From Anolis sagrei (Eukaryota > Chordata > Lepidosauria > Squamata > Anolidae): DNA of 64,000 nucleotides. Under the pieces are notes generated by a model. The model was not told the DNA's origin, did not search any database, and worked only from the letters and a program-made list of their open reading frames with translations. Shown one piece after another: positions 45,701 through 63,749 of this stretch. Position 1 is the first letter of the stretch, and the number at the start of each line of letters is the position of its first letter. Both the position numbers and the translations under genes were made by a program. Location: positions 60,423,361 through 60,487,360 of the forward strand of contig NC_090024.1 in NCBI RefSeq assembly GCF_037176765.1, in the 5' to 3' direction.

Positions 45701-48417
45701 TGAAATTACTTGAAAGCACACAACAACAGCAACGGTCCTATCTCATCAGCCAAAACAATTCCCACTGAAATACTAATAAGTTTATAATTGTTAAAATTGT
45801 TCTTCATTTTAATTATTGTATTGTTTTTAAGTGTTTTTGCACTACAAATAAGCTATGTGCAGTGTGCATAGGAATTCATTCATGTTTTCTTTCAAATTAT
45901 AATCCAGCCCTTCAAGATTTGGAGGAACTGCGACCTGGCCCTCTGTTTAAAAAGCTTGAGGACCCCTGGTATATAGCATATGTTCTTCATCTCTAAAACT
46001 AGAGCTTATAGGAGAAAACTGGTGCCATTTTTGGAATCAGCAGGTCAAATATACCCAGAAACAGGTCTTACATTTGAGGTACCAACATGTGTGTTGGTCA
46101 GTGTCTGTTGAGAAGTGTAAGCATTTAAAGTGTAAAGAGTTTTAGTTTTTGTGGGTTACTATGATAGAAAAGTTTATAATAAATATTGCTCCTAGAATTT
46201 ATAACGAGTCCAGTTTGCAGATTGGCCTTTACGTTTGCAAAAAGGTATCCTTATTGAGGCATTCTTAATAATACAAAAATCAGATAGTTATTATTTTCCA
46301 AAACTTTAGCAATTGAGATGTACTGTAGATGCAATTGGCCTTCCATATATTCATGGATTAAACCATCCACTGCTTGAAGATATTTTTTTAAAAATCCAAT
46401 AAACAAACCTTGATTTTGCCATTTATGCAAGGGGTGTTATTTTACTACATCATTGTATATTATTGGACTTGAACATCAATTTGTTTTGGTATCCACAGGG
46501 GGTTGTGGAACCAAATTTCAGCAAATACTAAGGCTGGGGAAAGTGTGGTCCATCAAAAGTTATGAGCTGAAACACACATGAGTCTCAGCTAACCTAGCCA
46601 ACATGATAATTGCAGTCCTGGATCTGGTGGGCCAGATATGTTCCACATCTTCATTATTTGTGGAAAGTTGTTGTTTTGAGAAAAGAACCCCTTCAAAAAT
46701 CCAATCCTTACAACAAGTACATGTATCCACGTTTTGATCCTGTTGTTCTCTTTCTGGCAGATTGATGAGATCAGAGAAATGGTAGATAATGACCTTGGAT
46801 TTCAACAAGCTCCTGTTACATGTTCCAGAACAAAAACACTATTATTTATTTCAAATGATAAAAAAGTAACTGGCTGCTTAATTGCAGAGCATATCCAGTG
46901 GGTGAGTAATGCTGTCTCCTGAAAAACGACTGTTTCTATTTTCCCTTTGTCCTGGAAATTTTCTGTAAGGTTTAATTCATTATACATTTATTAGTTGAAG
47001 CATTTCACATTGCTTTTTTGTTGGCTTACTCACAGCCAATTAAAAACTAGACTGTCTCTGCCTACAGTCTTTCAGTCTCAATCAGGTGACCCAACAAGAG
47101 GGAGGAAAGAGTGATGGGGGAATCAAACCTAGACGTGAGTTCAACTATAGTTTTTCTCATGGTCCCACTGGGATGGCTTGGGGGGCCAAATTTGAGGAGA
47201 AGCCTAATTGTTTCTCACTTAAGCCCATAGAATGAATCCACTGCATCTTGGTGGGATTTTTGCCAGTTGGGAGAGGAAAGAGGAGCCTTGGCAATAAAAA
47301 TCCTGTCCACTCTTTGATTCCTCAAGGGCTACAGAGTTATTGAAGAAAAGATTCCAGAAGTCAGTACAGAAAACGAGAAAGTCACTTTTGAAAGGCAAAA
47401 AGCATGGTGCTGCTCTACATCCCCAGAGCCTGCTCTCTGTGGCATTAGTCGTATCTGGGTGTTTAGCATGATGCGTCGGAAGAAAATAGCTTCTCGAATG
47501 TTAGAGTGCTTGAGGTGAGTAAGTAGGTTTCACTGTATTGTCATGAGGTGGGCTAAGATCTTCTAAAACATGAATATCTGCTAACTAGAATCTATGAATA
47601 CTACTACTATGTAACAAAATTTGAAACTTTTTCTATTCCTGGTTTGAAAGGATTACTTGCTGTTTAATACTGAGGTAATTACTTTGAAAGTAGTTATTAC
47701 ACTCAAGAAACTTCATTTTTCTGTCTGCCACAAACTATGTTGAATTGGTTGAGATATTCATTGAAAAATTATAGCAAAATTTGCTGCAGAATGTTCTGCA
47801 AAACCAATGTTTTTGCAGTTTAATACACTTTTCCATGTTTTTATGAGAGAACCAATGAGAAAATGTCATTTATAACCCAGGAACAAAAAAAGTGTAATAA
47901 TAGCATCACTGATAGAAATTGTTATTGGCTTCAATGGCATTTTTGGGAAGCTGTTTCATATATCAAACAATCTAAATATTCCGAAACACACTATAAATAT
48001 TCTATATTCATTATAAAGAGAAGCCAAGTTTATATGCCAATTGAGAGGCTGGAGGAAAGGAAAAAAACCCCCACAACGTATCTGTCTTAACTACTTTTTG
48101 TATTACTGAATGAAATGGATAATGGGGAAGTATTTCATTGCTGATAGTTTTGTATAAGAATGTCATAATTAGCAGTTATTTTGTTCACAGACACCACATC
48201 AATAGAAAGACAGCTGTTTTAAAAGGGGTGTTATTGCTACAGTAATTTATAAAAATATCTTTTAAACAGGAGCAACTTTATATATGGTTCATACTTGAGC
48301 AAAGAAGAAATTGCATTTTCTGATCCTACACCTGATGGGAAACTGTTTGCAACACGATACTTTGGCACTAGTCAATTCCTGGTATATAATTTTCTCAGCG
48401 GACAGCAATCCATTTAA
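31726..48417 (+). CDS. ESCO1: ESCO1, cohesin SMC3 N-acetyltransferase (9 coding exons)
   Basis: Exons 31726-33720, 34786-34897, 37274-37340, 37926-38043, 38367-38498, 43706-43795, 46761-46901, 47327-47514 and 48270-48417 join in phase to about 996 residues. Human ESCO1 has 840. The enzyme acetylates two lysines of SMC3 and so stabilises cohesin on chromatin. Residues 1-760 are basic, Lys/Ser-rich and disordered, but keep human-like islands: [15 protein letters not shown] (473-487), QFFPSKKG (530-537) and WTKIKL (557-562). A C2H2 finger (C776, C779, H794, H798) is followed by the GNAT-type acetyltransferase with [19 protein letters not shown] and [11 protein letters not shown], near-identical to human. 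The ATG lies two bases after the acceptor, so the 5' UTR is in upstream exons. All introns are GT-AG. Confidence 0.96.
33721..34785 (+). other. ESCO1 intron, no recognised element
   Basis: AT-rich intron without a recognised repeat. Confidence 0.45.
34786..34897 (+). CDS. ESCO1: ESCO1 exon, [14 protein letters not shown]
   Basis: Acceptor tttttttcag and donor gtgaat. It is low in conservation and was placed by phase (112 bp, leaving one base). Confidence 0.8.
35385..35590 (-). mobile_element. MIR-like tRNA-derived SINE
   Basis: On the minus strand a tRNA-like head (gtagtg...gattgggac...) leads to aacccactgagtggccttgg and gcaaacttcctgtgaagaaacc. It is related to the copies at 40770 and 41215. 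Confidence 0.6.
36280..37150 (+). mobile_element. CR1 LINE 3' part
   Basis: The plus strand reads [61 protein letters not shown] and [22 protein letters not shown], and ends caaatatgattctatta. It is in the sense orientation of ESCO1, between exons 34786 and 37274. Confidence 0.92.
37274..37340 (+). CDS. ESCO1: ESCO1 exon, [15 protein letters not shown]
   Basis: Acceptor ttgttttgtag and donor gtacag. It restores the frame from the previous exon. It lies 120 bp after the CR1 copy in this intron. Confidence 0.8.
37926..38043 (+). CDS. ESCO1: ESCO1 exon, [12 protein letters not shown]...KQLII
   Basis: Acceptor atatttaaag and donor gtaagt. Its end [12 protein letters not shown] matches human EAEKTDEKQLII. 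Confidence 0.92.
38367..38498 (+). CDS. ESCO1: ESCO1 zinc-finger exon
   Basis: Acceptor ttttaatattag and donor gtaaga. [19 protein letters not shown] through [11 protein letters not shown] is almost identical to human and holds the single C2H2 finger typical of Eco1/Ctf7 enzymes. Confidence 0.96.
38876..38955. mobile_element. Tigger (MER2-like) fragment
   Basis: cagttgcccttgttatctct plus tggttccaggaacctcc match the terminus of the MER2/Tigger group. The right end is lost. Confidence 0.5.
38956..40296 (+). other. ESCO1 intron, no recognised element
   Basis: Part of the 5.2-kb intron before the exon at 43706. No gene or clear repeat was seen. Confidence 0.4.
40297..40430. mobile_element. hAT-type MITE with 8-bp duplication
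   Basis: The ends cagtcgttctcaacctatgg and cccacaggttgagaaccactg are inverted. The target copies are ccttatat (40289-40296) and ccttattt (40431-40438). Confidence 0.9.
40770..40905 (+). mobile_element. MIR-like tRNA-derived SINE, head
   Basis: catggtacagttgtctgagc ... gagtttgactccc is tRNA-like, followed by aacccactcagtgaccttga. It is cut by a (TTTA)n tract at 40900-40936. Confidence 0.6.
41136..41153. repeat. C homopolymer
   Basis: An uninterrupted run of 18 C. Length may be unreliable in the assembly. Confidence 0.9.
41215..41400 (+). mobile_element. MIR-like SINE, body and tail
   Basis: ctactgggtgatcttgggca, cctctgagggaggcaaagac and gggtcaccataagtgtgaat match the body and tail of the same SINE group, without the tRNA-like head. 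Confidence 0.6.
41785..42655. mobile_element. Penelope-like element copy in head-to-head (inverted) arrangement
   Basis: The left half (about 41785-42290) is the minus-strand version and the right half (about 42290-42655) the plus-strand version of the PLE 3' region. Both arms end with the terminal sequence gccatgaaa... or its inverse. Each arm carries a hammerhead-like segment, at about 41848-41882 and 42531-42568. A trace of the GIY-YIG C-terminal side remains ([13 protein letters not shown]-like). It is broken and non-coding. Confidence 0.8.
43318..43425. repeat. (AT)n and (GT)n-rich tract
   Basis: Imperfect at/gt microsatellite in the intron before the exon at 43706. Confidence 0.8.
43706..43795 (+). 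CDS. ESCO1: ESCO1 exon, [14 protein letters not shown]
   Basis: Acceptor tgttttctag and donor gtagat. Exactly 30 codons, matching the human segment ending in PKYALKK. Confidence 0.95.
44488..45297 (+). mobile_element. CR1 LINE 3' part
   Basis: It starts near [19 protein letters not shown] and runs through [15 protein letters not shown] and [21 protein letters not shown] to the 3' end tctatgattctatgaa. It has internal deletions. Confidence 0.9.
45616..45968. mobile_element. OposCharlie1 (OC1)-like hAT transposon, non-autonomous
   Basis: The minus-strand end CAGGGGTCCTCAAGCTTTTT and following AAACAGAGGGCCAGGTC match, from memory, the terminus of OC1. The plus-strand end is cagaggtcctcaaactaagg. 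The flanks are a perfect 8-bp duplication gtatatag (45608-45615, 45969-45976). It is 353 bp with a non-coding interior. Confidence 0.8.
46326..46530. mobile_element. Tigger (MER2-like) element, diverged
   Basis: gcaattggccttccatatat and the inverse-type end tggtatccacagggggttgt flank AT-rich DNA. This is typical of MER2/Tigger non-autonomous copies. Confidence 0.6.
46761..46901 (+). CDS. ESCO1: ESCO1 exon, [18 protein letters not shown]
   Basis: Acceptor ctttctggcag and donor gtgagt. 47 codons covering the first strands of the acetyltransferase fold ([21 protein letters not shown]). Confidence 0.96.
47327..47514 (+). CDS. ESCO1: ESCO1 exon with acetyl-CoA-binding motif
   Basis: Acceptor gattcctcaag and donor gtgagt. 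It contains [19 protein letters not shown], the motif A region of the acetyltransferase. Confidence 0.96.
48270..48417 (+). CDS. ESCO1: ESCO1 last coding exon
   Basis: Acceptor tcttttaaacag. It encodes [19 protein letters not shown] to [13 protein letters not shown] and ends at TAA 48415-48417. The human protein ends in the same place. Confidence 0.96.
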
Positions 48418-48631
48418 AGGTGAACTTTTATAGCAAAAGACAAAGAAAACTTGTTAAAACCTGTTGCCTGGCTGTGGATGTTGACCAAGAGAATGGGACA
48501 CCTATTAAGCAGTGAACTCAGGAGTAGTAACAACCAAAAAGGTGGTTGTTATATTTTATTAAAACTGTAAAGAGTGCAGATGTAGGGTGGCTTTTTGAGA
48601 AGTTATTTTTTTATAAAAGATTGTATGTATT

Positions 48632-48746
48632 GTCGAAGGCTTTCATGGCCGGAATCACTCAGTTCTTGTGGGTTTTTTCGGGCTATATGGCCTCTAGAAC
48701 AGCCTCTAGAACATGGCCATATAGCCCGAAAAAACCCACAAGAACT
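48632..48746. mobile_element. Snap-back PLE relic (hairpin) with 13-bp duplication
   Basis: The left arm gtcgaaggctttcatggcc ... gggctatatggcctctagaac is answered by its inverse gttctagaggc-type right arm, giving about 45 paired bases around a tiny loop. The flanks gattgtatgtatt at 48619-48631 and 48747-48759 are identical. It lies inside the ESCO1 3' UTR. Confidence 0.88.
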
Positions 48747-48953
48747 GATTGTATGTATTATCTATAGTAACTTAGTCATGTTTACATGCAGCGTATAATT
48801 GTTCATAGTGGACTGTCTACTAGTGCAAGAGCTGTGGTCACCTTTTAGGTACATTTTGAAGTTCACAGAGTAATAATATACCAGGGCAGTGAAAGTGTGC
48901 TTTTGATTAAAAGCTTACCATTGGTGGTATAGCAGTGAAGGTTCTGCATCCTC

Positions 48954-48959
48954 AATAAA
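48954..48959 (+). terminator. ESCO1 candidate poly(A) signal
   Basis: AATAAA, 537 bases after the stop codon and the first canonical hexamer in the UTR. Confidence 0.5.
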
Positions 48960-49097
48960 CGATACCTAATATCAAAAATGGTCCAAGACAATTAGCACAT
49001 TGTTTCAGTAGGGATCTGGATCTTATTTTAAAAGGTCAGGGGGCATAGAGACTAGCCTCTAAAGGGGATGAGATTTCTCAATTTGTTCAGCTATAGA

Positions 49098-49217
49098 AGG
49101 CATGGGCAAACTTCAGCCCTCCAGGTGTTTTGGACTCCAACTCCCAACTACTGGCTGTTAGGAATTGTGGGAGTTGAAGTCCAAAACACCTGGAGGGCCA
49201 AAGTTTGCCCATGCCTG
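49098..49217. mobile_element. Palindromic hAT-type MITE (caggcatgggcaaac family)
   Basis: The ends aggcatgggcaaacttc and gtttgcccatgcctg are inverted and the interior is palindromic. The flanks gctataga and aactataa may be an eroded 8-bp duplication. Confidence 0.75.
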
Positions 49218-49777
49218 AACTATAACATGTTGGATATATACCTTCATCTGTGGACTTCACTTTGTTACTTTAACCCAAACCCCTCCAGTTTCAGAGAGGG
49301 CTTATGTTGAAATAGCTACTGTGGCCTTTCTTGACCTGTATATAATGTAGATTAAGACTAAGCTATTTGATAATTTTTTAAAATAATGTACTAATGATAA
49401 ATGCATTTAAGGAATTACTTTGATATGGTTGAATATTAAAAACTGATGGAAACAGAAGTCTGACTCGTGTATCAAAATAATGATTTGGGAATGACTATCA
49501 TTTACTAAACATCTTTAAGGCATAAGAGCTCATAGTCCTCAGTCACTCCTTCAACATCTCCAAGAATGAGCCCAGTCAAATCAAATCACGTTTATTTTAT
49601 TGTTTAGCATCCTTCTTTCCAACCTGCCTTAATTATATTTTCACAGCATGAAGGCCCGATTTCAAGCAATACAAACACTTATTCAGGAATACAGAGGAGT
49701 GTAATATTACTAATGCAATTTGTATCATGTTTGAATCTCTTAATCTATTCTGAAGTGCCAACTTCTAATCAAGGTGT

Positions 49778-50400
49778 ATGATATTTTTTTGAGTCTAATG
49801 CTCACCTTTTTAGCTAGATTCTATTGCCAAAACTAGGTGTGCATTAGGTTCAATGGCATGTTAGAATTGTGTGCGTAAACCTACCTGTGTGAAAAGCCCC
49901 GGAGATGGATGGGGAGGAAGGGTGGGTTTGTGAAGATGTTGTTTTTGGTGGCAACGGCAGCAGCCTCAGGACTCTGTGGTGCCCTGAGAAGGAGGCAGAG
50001 GACCCAAGCAGCGATCCTACCGCTTAACTGCTGATCCTGCCTCCTAGGTGGCTATCAGGTCTCTTGCCCCCACACCTCCCACCCAAAGCTCAGGGCCTCA
50101 TTCATGAGGCCTTCACACCCCTTGCCCCCCCCCCCCCCCGGTTTTGAAGGCCCTATGAATGAGGCTAGTTGGGAACAGTGCAAAGCTAGTGAGTTTGCCA
50201 GTCTCATCCTGACTAAGTGGTGTGGCTTCCCAAATGGCCTCATTCATGCTGCCTTCTGTCTGCCCTCCCTGGCATGCTGTGCCTCTGCTGCTGAGCACAT
50301 TACATTTGAGAGCAAATCCATTTTTGTAATATGCAATATGCACCTTCAAAATTAAGGTCCCCATTACATTTGATGGCACATTATACTTGAGTAAATATGA
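49778..50400. mobile_element. Possible MITE with terminal inverted repeats
   Basis: The left end tatttttttgagtctaatg and the inverse of the right end tatttactcaagtataatg agree at most positions. It contains a 14-C run near 50127 and no coding potential. The family was not recognised. Confidence 0.4.
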
Positions 50401-53177
50401 ATAGTACTTATCTCAACTTGCCTTTGAAATACTAGAAAATCATATGCGGATGCCATGGCAAGTGTCTGTAACATTGATAAAGGGAATTTTACAACTGTTG
50501 ATTCACCAAAAAATTGTTTGACGTAGAGAAACCTTATACGAAATGAAAAATAGGACAGACTCTTTAAAGTAATGGAACATTCACTGAATTTAATGAAAGG
50601 ACATTATAAACATACTATAGCCACAACAGCAGACAATTTCAGTTCAAACAATAAAATGTGAGGTAGACTGACTAGTGAAGCTAAATTCACCAAGTTTTGG
50701 TTAAGAGAGTTTATATTAAGGACTGGTTTGAACCTGATGGGCTTCCTACACAGACTGGTTCAGTGTGTGTACTTACAGAATGGCTGGACACATTATTTTT
50801 GCTTCATACAGATGCTTTGGGAAGTTGTAGCTAATTTTTCATATAGCCTAAATCCAATGTTATACTGATGTTGGTCTCATGTACCAGCATATCAGAACTT
50901 TTATTTCGGTGCTCTTTCCCCATTAGTAGCACCTGAAAACTGACTCCACAGAGTTTCCCAGCTTTCTAGGACAGGTGCTTCAGCGGCATGAGATTGCAGT
51001 GTGAGGAAGTACTCCTGTTAGCAAATATAATCTCCCATTGGATCCTGGCCATTGCCATCCCATAATTTACACAAAAATTAGTATGTGTAGGAAACTGGTC
51101 AAGTGAAAATCAGTCCTAAGAATGCAACATTTAACTCCTTTTCAGAGATCACACAAAGCACTGCATAAATTACAGAAATATCTGAGTGATTTATTTATAA
51201 TTACAGATTACATTCAGTACAACCTGTGACCTGTCACTTACTCATGTTGAACAAGTCTGCAGGTAAATAATGCTGGCCTATTGAATACATTCATGTCGTT
51301 CTCTTCTGGCGAGGCCTGTAGCTAAAATAACAATATGGTGGCATTTTGTGGCTTGCGGATTCTTTTCTCTCCCATATGCCACACCTCAAGAAGCACATAT
51401 TAATGTATTCCATTAAACTTTTTGATTAGTGTATGAATACATTTCCTAAAATGCTTCAACCAAAATGCTTCTTTCTTATATTGGTGACATTGTTTTGACT
51501 GATCAATTATTCTTATCCAGTACAGGAGAAAGCATTCAGGATCTTTCCACACAATCACACAAAGCATTCCCTAGTAACTGTAGTGAAATGTGTAGGCATC
51601 CACCAGTGAGAACACAACAAAACTCACAGTCCTGCATAAGTTGCTCAATAGGGAGTGCACAAGGAGAAATTCTAAATACAAACTGCATGAACTGGATAGC
51701 ACTTGAGTGCAAATGCTTTACACAATTATTTTTAACTAAATGTATTTCTTTGTAAATGGCTACAAAAGTGATATTTTGTGCCAGGAGAAGGAAATACAGT
51801 ACCTAGAATATGGTACATTTTTTTTCTAGATACTGGCTCAGAAACATAACCCAAGCTTCCTCACAAATGTGGCCCCAAACTCTGGATTGTGTGAAAAGGC
51901 CCTTGGTCTCCAAGTCCTCAACCTACAGATATTTCTTTATCTAAGGTCTAATTGTGTAATTCTCAGCACCTGGAATTTTAAGAACTTAGTGCAAACATCA
52001 AATATACAAAGAAAGTTTTGAAAGCTTTACAGCTGCAAATTTACAATAAAATGGCAGCTCTCTGCAAACTCAACAACTATATTCCAACTATGTAGGCATT
52101 GAATCCTGCTGACAGAACCAGAACAAGGATATCCCTAGAATAGCAGTCATGTGTTTGTAGGCTGTCCCAGTGAATCCACCAGTCTTACAGCCCCTAAACT
52201 GTAGCATCTACCCAACAATCCACTAAATTATAAGGCAGATTTTGTATGGGCACAAAAAGAAATCCCAAATCTATACTAAAGTAAACAATTGTTCATTTGA
52301 AATATGCTACATTTAAGTAAGACTATAATAAAACCAATTGGTTTGAAAACCACTACTTCCCTTTTTAACTTCAATCAATATATTATGCTTTTTGTCATTT
52401 GTAAACAGCTCTTTCACAAGGTAAAAAAAAGTTGCATGATTTTAACACTTTGTTCTAAATGCAGTTTTGGCAGGTGCTTCTTAACTGAGTCACAGTTAAG
52501 TATAATCAATGTAATGCAAATGAATATTAATTTCACCATCTTCTGAAACAGGTTGCTAGTCTTAAAATTTTGTGCAACACAAAGAAGTGTAAGAATGTTT
52601 ATGAAGGAAAAACTATCAATATAGTAAAGAATAACCAAGAAAAGCTGGAAAAAGAAAATGAATCTACCACATCATTGTTAACTACAGTATGAAGACCCGA
52701 TTGTACTAGACTTATTTAAACTCAGGCTATTTCACAGCACAAAGTGCTGGTGCAAAGAAGTTCATTTTAAAACAATTCAGTACCTGTTTAAAGTAATGCT
52801 ATTTTGACACACCTCTCCATTTCAGACAAGCAAAAGGACTGTTGGATCCAGTCAGACATACATGCGGTAACTGCATCTGAAAGAGTTTCAGGAGACTTGG
52901 GTTTTCCTTATTTTTGTGAAGCACACCTGCAAGCAGTATAAGGAGGCATTGCAGATGGAGGTTCTTATGCCTTTCCCACAATCCACAGCTTAAAGTTTCT
53001 TCTGAGGAAGATGTAAACCATCATAGCCCAAGCTGCTAGATCACATAAACTGTTCAAAAAGATGACTGATTTCCCATTCCTACACATTGCATATGAAGGG
53101 ATGGGAAATGGTGAGGAAAACGTGTCCATGAGTCCATTGAGAGTCTTCTGCTTGGATCAAACCTTCTGCATTTAAAA
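50401..53177. other. Intergenic or GREB1L 3' UTR, no recognised element
   Basis: AT-rich, repeat-poor. A minus-strand AATAAA (plus-strand tttatt near 51192) could end the GREB1L transcript, but nothing fixes it. Confidence 0.35.
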
Positions 53178-53234
53178 CAGAAGTGTCAAGCTTGTGGCCC
53201 TCCAGATGTTTCAAACTCCAATTCCAAGAGGCTC

Positions 53235-54418
53235 TAGCGAATGAACCCAAAAGATGTTCACCAATGCTTCCTCCTCATCCTAGAAAGAAGTGACAAGTGT
53301 AGTGCCGCAGGGTTCCGTTCTAGCCCTGGTTCTGTTCAACGACTTTATTAACGACTTAGATCAGTGGTTCTCAGCCTGTGGGTCCTCAGATATTTTGGCC
53401 TTCAACTCCCAGAAACCCTACCATCTGGTAAACTGGCTGGGATTTCTGGAAGCTGTAGGCCAAAACACCTGGGGACCCACAGGTTGAGAACCAATGACTT
53501 CGATGAAGGGTTAGAAGGCATTATCATCAATTTTGCAGAAGACCCCAAATTGGGAAAGATAGCTAATACTCTAGAAGATAGGAAACAGAATTCAAAACGA
53601 TCTTAACAGATTGGAGAGATGGGCCAAAACTAACAAAATGAAGTTCAACAGTGAGAAAATGCGAGATGCTCCACTTAGGCAGAAAAAATGAAATGCAAAG
53701 ATACAGAATGTGGGACACATGGCTTGACAGCAATATGTGTGAAAAAGAGCTTGGAGTCCTTGTGGACAACACGTTAAACATGAGGCAACAATGTGATGCA
53801 ACAGCTAAAAAAGCCAATGGGATTTTGGCCTGCATAAATAGAAGTATAGTGTCTAGATCCAGGGAAGTCATGATACCTCTCTATGTTGCCTTGGTCAGAC
53901 CACACCTGAAATACTGTGTCCAATTCTGAGCACCACAATTGAAGGGAGATGTTTACAAGCTGCAATGTGTCCAGAGGAGGGCGACTAAAACGATCAAGGG
54001 TTTGGAGAGCAAGCTCTCTGAGGAGTGGCTTAAAGAGCTGGGCATGTTTAGCCTGCAGAAGAAAAGGCTGAGAGGAGACATGATAAGGGCCGTGTATAAA
54101 TATGTGAGGGGAAGTCACAGGGAGGAGGAAGCAATCTTGAATTCTGCTGCCCTGGAGACTAGGATGTGGAACAATGGCTTCAAACTACAGGAAAGGAGAT
54201 TCCACCTGAACATGAGGAAGAACTTCCTGACTGGGAGAGCTGTTCAGCTGTGGAACTCTCTGCACCGGAGTGTGGTGGAGGCTCCTCCTTTGGAGGCTTT
54301 TAAACAGAGGCTGGATGGCTATCTGTCGGGGGTGCGTTGAATGTCATTTTCCTGCTTCTTGGCAAAGTATTAAACTGGATGGCCCATGGTGTCTCTTCCA
54401 ACTCTTATGATTCTATGT
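53235..54418 (+). mobile_element. CR1 LINE 3' part, itself interrupted
   Basis: The plus strand reads VTSVVPQGSVLA, NDFINDLD, then (after the 53362-53496 insert) [64 protein letters not shown] and [21 protein letters not shown]. The end is ctcttatgattctatgtt. Confidence 0.93.
53362..53496. mobile_element. hAT-type MITE inserted in the CR1 copy
   Basis: It is the same family as 10920 and 40297. Its target copies acttagat (53354-53361) and acttcgat (53497-53504) lie inside the CR1 reading frame at the NDLD/EGLEG junction. Confidence 0.93.
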
Positions 54419-54491
54419 TTCTAGCCAGCTTGTCCAATGGCCCAGAATTCTGGGAAGTCCAAAGTACAAGTTTGACACCACTGCTTTAAAA

Positions 54492-56074
54492 TAAATTAAC
54501 CAGAATTTCTAGATGTATTCAAGACATTTAAAAAAACCATGGCTCCTACTGTTGGTCCCAACTCAGCCTAAGGAATTATGTAAGTGAAAAACATAATTTG
54601 GGAGGTGCTGCATTGCTCTGGCTGTAGGATTCACAGACACAGCTCCATCCCACTACTGCCAGCTGTAGGTGTGTACCTGCTAATATGAGATCCAGATCTT
54701 CATGCACCCGAGGAAGGAGGAGCCACCTTATGGGTTGAGAGGTATGAAGCACTATCATCCCCAGATACATTAGGGTAGCTGGAACATGGCCCAAGTGGCC
54801 AGCAGCCTAACAGATAGAGCTGCATCCATGAGCCTTCCTCTCTCCTTGCTGGGGGAATTTTTCACTTGGCAGCATGTTTCCTGAATCTCAACAGCCTGTG
54901 GTTTGATTTGCTTTTGTCATTAATTACTTTATTTAAAAACTATTAAAATCTTTAACGGGACAGCAAATGCTCTCAATAAGACAATAGTGTTATTTGCCCA
55001 CAAGACCTGAGGCTTAAGCAAGATACTGATTGAAGAGGAAGAGGAGAAGGAGGAGGAGGAAGGTGGTGATGATGATGATGATTAAAACCCATGAATATCA
55101 CTGGTGTAACAACCAAGCTAGAACAAAACAATGGGTTGCTTAGTCACTTCCCAATGGGTATTGGAAATCATTCAATGGTGTTTAAATACACTGCAAGAGA
55201 CCACATGCCTAAGTAATCTATTTAGTCTGGCTGATCAGCTATTTTTCAAGGTTTCTCCCTACAGCTTGGGTTTTAAAATTTCAATTTGATACATACTATC
55301 GCAGAGAAAGAATCTGATAACATTTAGGGGATATGTCCTATCCCTTTTATAGAGACCTCTGGATTCAGATCAACAAAGTTGGTTACCCTAAAGGACGAAA
55401 CAAAAGCTGTTAGACAAACCTGTGTGTGCATACAATGCCTGCTGTACATTCATTGATTTGTTCAGGCTTATGTAGTAAACGTTGAAACTTTTGTGAAAAT
55501 TTTGCCAAAACAATTTCAATACATATAAAATTACAAACCTTAAGCTAACACTGCACAGAAAGTGAACAAAGATTACTCCTTTCAACACAAATATCTATGT
55601 TACTTTTTCATTTCAAACCCCTGAGTTTTACCGTACCAAATGTACAGATACAAAGAGAAACAAGAGATCATTCCTCAGTATATTATCTTCAAATTCTTCC
55701 CCATTCTTAGTGTGGACCGTATAACACATTCAAGTTGATAGAGAACAAAAGTCAGTTCAATTTCCGCTATTTAGCACAGTATGAAGAGCTCAGGAGACAG
55801 CATCTACCCAAATGTTATTCTCCTAAGTTGGGTCACAGTTGGTATACCATGATGTTCTGTAATGCTGGCCCATGAGGAATTAGCTTGAATGAATACTCGT
55901 TCCATCATAAAACAGAGAAACATATAAAGACTGGTCCAAAAATCTGGGAAATCCTTAGTGAACATAATTATTCGTTGCACTTTGCTCCACAGTGATTGTA
56001 CTTAAAATGAAAGAAGGGGGAAAAACCACAGTCAGACTTTTTAGTTTCTCTTCTCTTCATCATTTTTCTCAAGC
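54492..56074 (-). other. GREB1L: Probable GREB1L 3' UTR
   Basis: AT-rich sequence directly after the stop, without recognised repeats apart from a short gga/gat repeat near 55035-55085. The 3' end is not determined. Confidence 0.4.

Positions 56075-63749
<7,675 letters not shown>

Larger units (their letters stand above)
48418..48980 (+). other. ESCO1: ESCO1 3' UTR
   Basis: It runs to about 20 bases past AATAAA at 48954-48959 (in ctcaataaacgat). It contains the hairpin PLE copy at 48632-48746. A later end cannot be excluded. Confidence 0.55.
53178..54483. mobile_element. hAT-type MITE carrying a CR1 insertion
   Basis: The ends cagaagtgtcaagcttgtgg and caagtttgacaccactg are inverse. The flanks atttaaaa (53170-53177) and ctttaaaa (54484-54491) are an 8-bp duplication with one mismatch. 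The MITE's own body is about 53178-53234 plus 54419-54483. Confidence 0.82.
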
